64,000 nt of DNA. It comes from Thermoanaerobaculia bacterium. GTDB taxonomy: Bacteria > Acidobacteriota > Thermoanaerobaculia > Multivoradales > J023. This document shows positions 52,998 through 62,275 of this stretch, piece by piece. Position numbers and translations under genes: made by a program. The stretch's first letter is position 1; the number at the start of each line of letters is the position of its first letter. The notes below the pieces were generated by a model, which saw nothing but the letters and a program-made list of their open reading frames with translations, ran no database searches and was not told the DNA's origin. Location of the stretch: assembly GCA_030431255.1 (NCBI GenBank), contig JAUIJL010000003.1, positions 248,001 through 312,000 of the forward strand, in the 5' to 3' direction.

Positions 52998-54947
52998 ATG
53001 CAAATTTTCGATGTTTCGAGCTTTGATATCAGGTTTATACGTACGATCTTTGTCGCCTTTCTGTCGTTGATATGTCTGGCCTACCCCGCGTCTTCGCAGC
53101 AAGTCGAAGCCACCACCCCGAATGTCACCATGTCTGTGGGCTCCATCCTTGGAGAGTCTTATCCCGACAATTCGCAGACCTTTTACAATCCGACTGGAAT
53201 TCAAATCGGCGACAGCTTCCATTTCCTGGTTCAGGTGGCGTCTGGAGATGAATTCAGCTCCGACGATTCCTTTTGTTGGGGCGATCAAATTGTGCATTTC
53301 ACGGCGGAGATGAGCTACGAAGGGCTGAGGTCGACGCCACAGCTCATCGGGAGGATTTCCCCGTGCTCGCCTTGCACAGATCTCCAATGTTCCTACGAAG
53401 ATCGCTTTATGTGGGGTCTGGGTGGGCTTTTTAAGAGCTCGTTGGACGGCGCATATTTCGTCGGCGTCGAATATGCGAAAGGGGACAACGTGCTGGTCGG
53501 AGATTTCAAGGAGATTCGTCTCATGCGTTCTGTAGACGGTTTTTCTTGGAATCAGGTTCTCGAGCCCGGGAGCGAAGAGCCCGTCAAGTTGGTGTCGCAG
53601 TCGAATCTTTCTTGTCAGGCGGAAACGGGACCTTGCTCCGGTCCGTGTGCGGGAGGCAATGCGGTGGCTCAAGGTGAATCTTGCTTGCTCTTTCAGTTTT
53701 TGGATCTGAATTTGCTCAGTGAGCAAGATCATTGGTGGGGTTATGTGCGATTTGTGGTCAGCACAACCAGCTATCTGGCGAAAATTCGTATCTTTCCGGA
53801 CGATCCGAGCCCGGGCGAGTTTCGCGTCGAGCTGTTGGCCAAGGACGATACTTGGAAGCGGGTCGGTGCATCTGGAGAGATCGATTTTCTACCGAAAAAT
53901 CTGTGGCGAGACGGTTTCGTGAACGCGCTCATCGAAAGCCCTTCCGGTTGTCAGGTCTGGGCTTCGGAATATGCGCCGAGCGCGGTGGGTGGGTGTGACG
54001 ACGGCAACAATTCCCCCGCGTCGACGAGCCGATTTGCCTACCGTGAGGTGGATGCGGAGCGCAATCTGGGCAGCGTCCACTATTTGGGCTCGAGAAGCCG
54101 CCCAGCGGAAACGATCAACTCCACCGGAAGGCTCATGCCATTGCCCGTGCGTGATCCAGATGGCAGCCTGATGCTCTTTTCCGCGAGCAGCGATCGAGTT
54201 TGCGAGGCCTTCCCGTCGTGGCCGCCGGGCGGAAACACCTATGTCGGGATGGATATCGTGCAAACCGAGATCACCGACGCATGGATCCGCGATGGTTTCT
54301 CGGCCACCAGCAGCCGTCCTGAGGGCAGCTCCTTGGATGGCTCGACGACTGAGCTCGGCAACGAAACGTGGACCGCGCTGGGAACGACGCCTGGGCTCGT
54401 GATTCGTGACGGCACGGCCACCGACGACGGTGCCGTGGATACCCGGGCAGCCAACATTCCGTTTTCGCTGTCCGACTATCCCGATACCGCGGAGATCGTC
54501 GTTCGCGGCCGGGTCGGCGCCACGGGCTCTCAGTGGGTGGGTTTCGGGCTCAACAGCACCCATACGAGCCCGCTTTTGTCAACCGGTCAGGTGTGGGTTC
54601 TAATACGGCCCAACGGCTCTTGGGAGCTGGTGGGCGAAGGGCAGACCTTGTCGTCGGGTACGGTGTCGGTCGACCCGGAAGCGATTTCGCTGGAGCTGGC
54701 TTACGAAATCGAGCGTCGACGGGTCGATCTCCGAATCGACGGTGTTTCGGCGGCGAACGATGTAGCGCTGCCGATGTCCTTCACGCCGACCCTCGAGGCG
54801 ATCGGATTCCAATTCTTCGATCCGCTGCCGGATCAACCGGGAGACAACACCCTGGATCGATTTGAGGTGGCGCTACCGACGCAGTCGATCTTCACCGACG
54901 GGTTTGAAAGCGGCAACAGGACTGCTTGGAGCAGCGAGACGCCCTAA
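52998..54947 (+). CDS. Secreted protein with DGFESG C-terminal tail
   Basis: 649-residue exported protein. Signal peptide about 1-34 (FVAFLSLICLAYPASSQ). Residues 40-430 contain many Cys pairs (CSPCTDLQC, CSGPCAGG) and WG motifs and resemble a glycosidase-like or lectin-like beta domain, but I cannot name it. Residues 440-630 look like a concanavalin-type beta sandwich (YPDTAEIVVRGRVGATGSQW; WVLIRPNGSWELVGEG; RRVDLRIDGVSAAND). It ends SIFTDGFESGNRTAWSSETP, nearly the tail of the protein at 38532-40043. Preceded by an AT-rich 85-bp gap that likely holds its promoter. Confidence 0.8.
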   Translation: MQIFDVSSFDIRFIRTIFVAFLSLICLAYPASSQQVEATTPNVTMSVGSILGESYPDNSQTFYNPTGIQIGDSFHFLVQVASGDEFSSDDSFCWGDQIVHFTAEMSYEGLRSTPQLIGRISPCSPCTDLQCSYEDRFMWGLGGLFKSSLDGAYFVGVEYAKGDNVLVGDFKEIRLMRSVDGFSWNQVLEPGSEEPVKLVSQSNLSCQAETGPCSGPCAGGNAVAQGESCLLFQFLDLNLLSEQDHWWGYVRFVVSTTSYLAKIRIFPDDPSPGEFRVELLAKDDTWKRVGASGEIDFLPKNLWRDGFVNALIESPSGCQVWASEYAPSAVGGCDDGNNSPASTSRFAYREVDAERNLGSVHYLGSRSRPAETINSTGRLMPLPVRDPDGSLMLFSASSDRVCEAFPSWPPGGNTYVGMDIVQTEITDAWIRDGFSATSSRPEGSSLDGSTTELGNETWTALGTTPGLVIRDGTATDDGAVDTRAANIPFSLSDYPDTAEIVVRGRVGATGSQWVGFGLNSTHTSPLLSTGQVWVLIRPNGSWELVGEGQTLSSGTVSVDPEAISLELAYEIERRRVDLRIDGVSAANDVALPMSFTPTLEAIGFQFFDPLPDQPGDNTLDRFEVALPTQSIFTDGFESGNRTAWSSETP

Positions 54948-54995
54948 TCCCAAGCATGGAGGCGCCGGTATCAGTGCTTCAGAGGCGATGCCGGC

Positions 54996-56630
54996 TCAGT
55001 CGTAAATCCCGTCCACGAACCAGGTGCCGTTGCTGCGGTCTCGGTACAGGCGGTAGAGGCCGCCGCTTTGCAGCTCTACGTCCCAATAGTCCCGTTGGGT
55101 GGGGCTCGGGTCCCACCAGCATTCTTCCAAAGCCCAAGGACCGGAGGCGATTTTGACCGTGCCGCGGATCTTGGGTCGTTTGGCTCCGTCGGAGTCTGTG
55201 GAATCGGGGGCTTCGATGGCCAATGGGCGATCCTCTGGATGGAGGTCGGCGATCGCGGGTAGGGGCTCGTCGGTGCTCGCCTGGGCTTTTGGTCCCGATT
55301 TAGAGCCCTGGGTTGCCCTCGGAGGGGCTGTGCTGGTGACTTCTACCGCCAAGGGAGGGCGCAGGGATCGAAGGGTCAACAGACCTCGATTCGGGCGCTT
55401 GGGGGGGCGCTCCTTGGGCGGTGGTGGCGGGGCATAGGGCACGAGTGAGAAGCGCTCGGGGCGATGGCCGTCTACCAAGCGGGGGGAACCGACGCGATCT
55501 TTGCCCAATAGGGCAAATAGGCGTCCGAGGGTGGTGGCCAAACGGTCCGGCGAGAGGGCCTCGGGGCCGAAAAGTGATAGCTGAGCTTCTCGGGGACGGT
55601 CGGGATGGGCGGTGAGCTGAAAAGCGAGCACGGGCGCTCCGGGAGCGGTGGCTTCGAGATCCAGACGCAGCAGGGTGAGCAGGGTTTTGACGTCTCGGGT
55701 GGGGGCCGGCAGCTCGATAGATCGCTCGTGTCGCCCGTGATCTTCCAGCTCCATGGACAGCTCCAAGCGCTTGCAGCCGAGGGATTGGCTCTGCATGCGC
55801 GCGGTCAGGCGCTCTAAGGCCGCGTGGGCGACGAAGAGGAAGGGCTCTAGGTTCACCAACGGCCATTCGAGCTCCATGCCCTCTTCGAAAACCGGCGGCG
55901 GCGTGCGGGGAATCAAAGGTCGGGGATCCTCGCCCCTGGCCACGGCGTGGAGCTCCCGGCCGATGTCGCCGAGGCGGCTGATGACCTCCGCTTCCGGCAG
56001 CTCGGCGAAGTCACCGAGGGTGCCGATGCCCCAGCGTCGGAGGGTATTGAGCACTTGGGCACGGGGATTTAGGTGCTCGAGGGATAAGGGAGCCAAAAAT
56101 GCGATCTCCTCACCCGGCGCGATCACCATCGGGGAAGGGTTTTGGGCGGCGGCCAAGGAAGCGGTCAATTTGCTCGACCCAATGCCCAATCTCGCGGGCA
56201 TGCCCGCTTTCCGCTCGATGGTTTGCAGCAGATCGTGCCCCAGGTCCTGCTCAGGGTGCTCTCCGGGGTAGAGGCGCTCTAAACCATCGAGGTCGAGGTA
56301 GGCACAGCCGTTGCCTGCGTTTTCGATCCGTGGCGAGAAACCTTCCGCTACATCGAGCAGCGCTTCCTGGGCGGCGCGCTCACATTCCGGATCCCGAGGG
56401 CGAGCGATCAGCTTGGGCAGGCGGAGGCGCGCTTGGGCCAAGGTCATGTCGGGTCGGATGCCGGCTCGTCTCGCCCTGCGGGTGGCGGCGACAATTTTGG
56501 CCTTGTCTCCCTGGCCGTCAATGATCGCGATCGCTTCCTCACGCAGCTCGGGCTCGCTGCGCAGCCGGGCGGCGAGAGGAAAAAGAGGCACCCGCACACA
56601 GCCGACCCGGTGGTGATGGGCCGGGCTCAT
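54996..56630 (-). CDS. imuB: Y-family polymerase-like protein ImuB
   Basis: 544-residue DinB/UmuC-fold protein of the ImuB type. Polymerase-like palm: VRVPLFPLAARLR where Y-family enzymes have the first catalytic Asp (so likely inactive), YLDLDGLERLYP with the second Asp region, ARLGIGSSKLTASLAAAQ, and helix-hairpin-helix LRRWGIGTLGDFAELP. The C-terminal extension ends WYVDGIYD-like (GTWFVDGIYD), as in mutasome ImuB. ImuB bridges the clamp to DnaE2 in SOS mutagenesis. ATG 56630 overlaps the imuA stop (ATGA); the longer frame to 57254 runs through imuA and is rejected. Confidence 0.9.
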   Translation of the reverse strand: MSPAHHHRVGCVRVPLFPLAARLRSEPELREEAIAIIDGQGDKAKIVAATRRARRAGIRPDMTLAQARLRLPKLIARPRDPECERAAQEALLDVAEGFSPRIENAGNGCAYLDLDGLERLYPGEHPEQDLGHDLLQTIERKAGMPARLGIGSSKLTASLAAAQNPSPMVIAPGEEIAFLAPLSLEHLNPRAQVLNTLRRWGIGTLGDFAELPEAEVISRLGDIGRELHAVARGEDPRPLIPRTPPPVFEEGMELEWPLVNLEPFLFVAHAALERLTARMQSQSLGCKRLELSMELEDHGRHERSIELPAPTRDVKTLLTLLRLDLEATAPGAPVLAFQLTAHPDRPREAQLSLFGPEALSPDRLATTLGRLFALLGKDRVGSPRLVDGHRPERFSLVPYAPPPPPKERPPKRPNRGLLTLRSLRPPLAVEVTSTAPPRATQGSKSGPKAQASTDEPLPAIADLHPEDRPLAIEAPDSTDSDGAKRPKIRGTVKIASGPWALEECWWDPSPTQRDYWDVELQSGGLYRLYRDRSNGTWFVDGIYD

Positions 56631-57601
56631 GCGATCGCCCTCCGTCGAGAACGGCCCATCAGCGGGTCTTGTGCGGGTTGGAGCCCGGTCTTGCCGGTCC
56701 GTCGAGCCGGCTTGGATTTCGACGCTTCCAGCAGCTGCGCGCGCATTTCCTCCAAAGTCGGTAGTTGCTTCGGGGAGGCCTGCTCCTTCAGGCAAGACCG
56801 CGGGGAGGACTGTGACGGGGAAGGCTGTGGCGACGCGGTGACGCCGGCTGAGTCGCCGGAGCCGGAAGCGACCTCGGCGACCGAGGATTGCGGCCGAAAA
56901 ACAAGGTTCTCGGCACTCGTCCGTTGCCAACCCGGACCCTTGGCGAGCTCGATGCGATTCGAAAGCTGGGCCAGCAGGCGCGGTTGTAGGCCGCTTCCAT
57001 GCCAGACGGCTTGCCGGTCCTTGGATTCCACCACCACGTGAGCGGCGGTGCCGGTGACCCGATAGGGGCTGGTGACGAGCACGGCGCTGCGTCGGCTCTG
57101 GGCTGAGCGATGGAGGCGCAACCAAAACGCTTCGGCCCCTCGTCCCCCGGGTACCGGCGGCACCCCCAAGTCGAGAATCACCAGCGGCATGCCGCAGGCG
57201 ATGACCGCTTCGGTGGCGAGCAAAGCTTCCTTGATGTTGCGGGGGCGCACCCAAAGCAGCCGTTCCAGCTCGACACCGGCGGCGTCGGCGGAGGAGGGGG
57301 AAAGAGCGTCGCCGAGGTCGATCAAGGCCGCCGCCTCACCGCCTTGGGTGGTGGCGGATAAGGCTCCTAAAACCATGGAAAACCGGCCACTGGACCCCCA
57401 GCTGACCAGCTCGGTCAAACGCCCGCGACGTATTCCGCCTTGCAGCAGGCGATCGAGGGGCTCGCAATGGGTCGGCAGGTGCTCGTCCTCGATGGCCCGC
57501 TTACGGGCGACCATCAGATCCCGGCCCGTGCGCAGGCTTCCCGCGAGACCTTCCGGGAACAATTCGGTGGGAATCCGTTGAAGGAGTGGTGAGCTGCTCA
57601 T
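56627..57601 (-). CDS. imuA: RecA-like mutasome protein ImuA
   Basis: 324-residue RecA-fold protein. LPTHCEPLDRLLQGGIRRGRLTELVSWGSSGRFS corresponds to the RecA-like start and Walker A loop, which is degenerate (WGSSGRFS lacks Lys), so ATP binding is doubtful. VILDLGVP fits the Walker B strand. The C-terminal third is Ser/Pro/Gln-rich and disordered (SPQPSPSQSSPRS). Overlaps imuB by 4 nt, giving the imuA-imuB cassette; dnaE2 and lexA are not in the window. A perfect inverted repeat lies upstream of its ATG. Confidence 0.87.
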   Translation of the reverse strand: MSSSPLLQRIPTELFPEGLAGSLRTGRDLMVARKRAIEDEHLPTHCEPLDRLLQGGIRRGRLTELVSWGSSGRFSMVLGALSATTQGGEAAALIDLGDALSPSSADAAGVELERLLWVRPRNIKEALLATEAVIACGMPLVILDLGVPPVPGGRGAEAFWLRLHRSAQSRRSAVLVTSPYRVTGTAAHVVVESKDRQAVWHGSGLQPRLLAQLSNRIELAKGPGWQRTSAENLVFRPQSSVAEVASGSGDSAGVTASPQPSPSQSSPRSCLKEQASPKQLPTLEEMRAQLLEASKSKPARRTGKTGLQPAQDPLMGRSRRRAIA

Positions 57602-57630
57602 CGAGGTTGGATCTGCCGATTTCTGTGATG

Positions 57631-57665
57631 CAAGTAAAATGACGCCTAAGTTAAAAAACTACTTG
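57631..57665. promoter_or_regulatory. Nested inverted repeats upstream of imuA
   Basis: CAAGTA (57631-57636) and TACTTG (57660-57665) are a perfect inverted repeat enclosing AGTTAAAAAACT (57649-57660), itself a 12-bp palindrome. It lies 30-64 bp upstream of the imuA start, where an SOS (LexA) operator would be expected. It does not match the E. coli or Gram-positive LexA consensus. Confidence 0.45.
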
Positions 57666-57963
57666 CGGCACATCTGTGTAAAAGAGAATTGCGTGCGGAT
57701 TGCTTAGAAAAGATGCGTTCTCTTCTTTGTGAGATGTTCCTAAATGATGAAAACATTGTGGTTGAGTCGCTCATCGTGGAAATAGGTTAAGCGTAAATAA
57801 GGCGTAATTCAAGGGTTTTTCGGGTCCTGCATAAAGCTTCGGAGAACGCAAAGTCTGATCGCGATCTCTGGAAAAATTGTTTCTTAGAAAACGTATAAAG
57901 GTTGGATTGGGTAGAGAAATGCCTCGAAAAGAGGCATCACCACCCAAATCCGAACGAGCCGGA

Positions 57964-58066
57964 CGTAGGGTCGGGGCTTGCCCCCGGTCGGGCCTGGGGA
58001 TGCGTAGGGACGAATCTTGTATTCGCCCATTCAGAGGCAAGGGCGATCACAAGGATCGCCCCTACG
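57964..58066. repeat. Composite palindromic repeat (REP/MITE-like)
   Basis: CGTAGGG occurs at 57964 and 58003, and its complement CCCTACG at 58060-58066. Between them are hairpins GGGGCTTGCCCC (57973-57984), CGAAT-CTTGT-ATTCG (58011-58025) and GGCGATC-ACAAG-GATCGCC (58042-58060). GTAGGGGCGA-type elements ending in CGCCCCTAC, with such inner hairpins, are scattered through many bacterial genomes. No transposase and no clear target duplication. Confidence 0.7.
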
Positions 58067-58142
58067 CCAGGTCTGCCGCGATCACGGGCGAATTACCGTA
58101 AAACTTGGCTCATTTGTGAGGAAAGAGGCTTTAGCGGACGGG

Positions 58143-59087
58143 CTAGCTCTTGGCCTTACCTTTTCGCGGGGTGGCGACGAAGCCGACACCGGCTAAAACG
58201 GCGATAGCGCCGAGCACCATGCGCGCGGTCAGGGGCTCATCGAGGAAGAGCGTGCCGATGGCCACGGCCACCACCGGCGCGCCGTACGCCACCAGCGAGA
58301 GTCGGATGGCGGTGATGTGCTGAAGCAGCCAGAAGAAGAGGCCGAAAGCCAAGGCCGAGCCGAAAAGGGCCAAGTAGAGCACCGCTAGGGTGGGGACCAG
58401 ACCACCAGTCACCGGTTTGTCGGCCTCGATGAGACGCGAGACCAAACCCATGAACAGCCCGGAGCAGAACATGGGAGCGGCGGTCAAGGTCAGGCTGTGG
58501 TATCCGTGCCCCCAACGTTTGACCACGACCTGGGCGAGGCCGGCGGATAGGGGAGCGATCAACAGCACGAAGGACGCGAACCGGACTTGTGGATCCGATA
58601 GGGCACCGAGATCGTCGGAAAAAATGATGCTGATCCCGATGAATCCCAGCAAAATGCCCGATAGACCCCATCGATCCAACCGTTCTGCCGGCAGCAGGAA
58701 GAATGAGAAGACGGTGACGAAGAGGGGGAGGGATGAGAAAAGCACGGAGGTCAGCCCCGAAGGTACCCATTGCTCAGCCCAATAGACCACCCCGTAGGAG
58801 ATGCCGAACGCACAAACAGCTTGGGTGAGCCACATGGCGAAGAGCCTGCGGTCGGGCCGTATGGGCACGCGAAGCAAGGCGCCGACGGCGAGCAACACCA
58901 AGCCGCCGGTGACGAAGCGTAGGGAGAGACCTAGAAAAGGCGGATAGCCTTGGTGGCTGAAAAGAATACCGGCCCAAGTCGTGCCCCAAATCAGGGTGGT
59001 GAGCAGCGCGGCGCCGGTGGCCAATGCATTGGATGGCTCAGAGCCTGCGGATGGCGAAGAGGAGGATTGGGAGGCCGAGGCTTTCAT
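58143..59087 (-). CDS. EamA/DMT-family transporter
   Basis: 314-residue membrane protein with ten predicted helices in two EamA repeats: repeat 1 starts LLTTLIWGTTWAGILFS and includes FLGLSLRFVTGGLVLLAVG; repeat 2 includes LTAAPMFCSGLFMGLV, FGSALAFGLFFWLLQHI and GAPVVAVAIGTLFLDEPLT. The family exports amino acids and other metabolites or drugs; the substrate is unknown. ATG 59087 has AGGTGG upstream. The longer frame to 59264 adds a non-conserved leader. Monocistronic. Confidence 0.9.
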   Translation of the reverse strand: MKASASQSSSSPSAGSEPSNALATGAALLTTLIWGTTWAGILFSHQGYPPFLGLSLRFVTGGLVLLAVGALLRVPIRPDRRLFAMWLTQAVCAFGISYGVVYWAEQWVPSGLTSVLFSSLPLFVTVFSFFLLPAERLDRWGLSGILLGFIGISIIFSDDLGALSDPQVRFASFVLLIAPLSAGLAQVVVKRWGHGYHSLTLTAAPMFCSGLFMGLVSRLIEADKPVTGGLVPTLAVLYLALFGSALAFGLFFWLLQHITAIRLSLVAYGAPVVAVAIGTLFLDEPLTARMVLGAIAVLAGVGFVATPRKGKAKS

Positions 59088-59432
59088 TCTGATTTTTTTC
59101 CACCTTCTGGGTTTCTCCGGAGTGTTCTGGTCACCACCTAGTGTGGATTCCACCGGCTTTGTTTCCACCTGATTCGCGCACCATCGCACCAGCAAGTGGT
59201 CATGCTGGAGGCCGCGGGCGCTGGAGACACCATGCATCACCGAGGGATGCGAACGTGTGCTCAAGCCACCGTGGGTTTAAAAGCCACCGAGTCGGCGCAA
59301 AGGACGGGCAGATTATACAGACTATCTACCCAAGGAGCAGGGTCGGTGCAGCTTTGGCTGGGAAAACCCTACCGGCTCGCAAATAACCAGGAGTCACAGA
59401 CGGATTCGGTCTCCGGGCTCGGAGCCGGTGGG
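59088..59432. other. Intergenic region between rnc and the EamA gene
   Basis: 345 bp. Just after rnc (minus strand) a GC hairpin (CCGGCTCCGAGCCCGG, 59412-59427) may terminate it. A consensus TATAAT on the minus strand (59312-59317) could be the -10 of the EamA gene, which would give a leader of more than 200 nt; its -35 is poor. I tested this leader by eye for tRNA and riboswitch patterns and found none. Confidence 0.4.
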
Positions 59433-60134
59433 TCAAACGTCTGAGAACGGTAGATCCAGGGTTTCGAGGGCGGCCGCGGCCGCGGCCTGCTCGGCGTTTT
59501 TCTTGCTCCGCCCCGTGGCGTGGCCGATTCGGCGGCCGTCTAGGCGGCATTCGACGGTAAACCGCTTGTCGTGGTCCGGGCCGGATTCTTCGGTCAGGGT
59601 GTAGGTGGGCAACCCGAAACCGGCTCCTTGGGTCAGCTCTTGCAGATGGGTTTTCGAATCGGCCGGGCGGATCTTTGAGCGGCGATTTAGACCTCGCTCG
59701 AGCACCTGGACGATCAGTCGACGGGCCGGCTCGAGACCGGCATCGAGATAGATCGCGCCGAAGAGAGCCTCGATGGAATCCGCCAGGATCGAGCTTTTGT
59801 CGTTCCCCCCCGACCGCTGCTCGCCGATGCCCAACAAAAGGTGGTCACCGAGCTCGATGGAGCGCGCGAAATCCGCCAGCACGGGCGAGCTGACCAAGAA
59901 GCTCTTCAGCTTGGCCAAGCGACCTTCGGGCTCTTCGGAGAAACGATTGTAGAGCCACTGGGAGGTGACCAAGCCGAGGACCGCGTCGCCGAGGAATTCG
60001 AGGCGCTCATAGTTGTCCTCTTGTCCCTGCTCGTTGCTGAAGGAGCTGTGGGTGAGGGCAAGCCGAGGGAGGGAGGGATCTTTGAATGTGTGGCCGAGGG
60101 CTGCTTCGAGGGAGCTGAGGTTGTCTGAGACCAT
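59433..60134 (-). CDS. rnc: Ribonuclease III
   Basis: 233-residue double-strand-specific endoribonuclease for rRNA and mRNA processing. The signature ERLEFLGDAVLG and the second acidic site ILADSIEALFGAIYLD are intact. A C-terminal dsRNA-binding domain follows (DSKTHLQELTQGAGFGLPTY...GRSKKNAEQAAAAAAL). ATG 60134 gives the normal length and has AAAAGGT upstream; the open frame to 60200 is not needed. Confidence 0.97.
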   Translation of the reverse strand: MVSDNLSSLEAALGHTFKDPSLPRLALTHSSFSNEQGQEDNYERLEFLGDAVLGLVTSQWLYNRFSEEPEGRLAKLKSFLVSSPVLADFARSIELGDHLLLGIGEQRSGGNDKSSILADSIEALFGAIYLDAGLEPARRLIVQVLERGLNRRSKIRPADSKTHLQELTQGAGFGLPTYTLTEESGPDHDKRFTVECRLDGRRIGHATGRSKKNAEQAAAAAALETLDLPFSDV

Positions 60135-60322
60135 GGAGGGGACCTTTTGAAGCCGAGATAGCCGATCGAGACTGAGGCTATCCACGCGGCCGACATGCAT
60201 CGTGCCGCGCAGATTGGATCGATCATTTGGATCTTATGAAATCCGAGCGCGGAAGATTGTGCAAATAATCTGACGGCTTTTCGGATATCTATGGACGTCT
60301 TGTATGGAACCGCTGGAGGCTG

Positions 60323-62275
<1,953 letters not shown>

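Larger units (their letters stand above)
57602..58142. other. AT-rich intergenic region with palindromic repeats
   Basis: 541 bp without a convincing gene. The part next to imuA (about 57620-57930) is clearly poorer in GC than its surroundings and holds the imuA promoter region. A hairpin ATGCCTC-GAAAA-GAGGCAT lies at 57919-57937, and a composite palindromic repeat at 57964-58066. Short frames here have no ribosome site or family resemblance. Confidence 0.6.

Noticed and set aside
56631-57254. Extended ImuB N-terminus to 752 residues
   Set aside because: The extension lies wholly inside imuA in another frame; ATG 56630 overlapping the imuA stop gives the normal ImuB start.
59200-59317. Possible tRNA or riboswitch in the EamA leader (a GTTCGCATCC stretch after a TATAAT box)
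   Set aside because: The would-be T-arm and acceptor stems do not pair, and no riboswitch core motif is recognisable.
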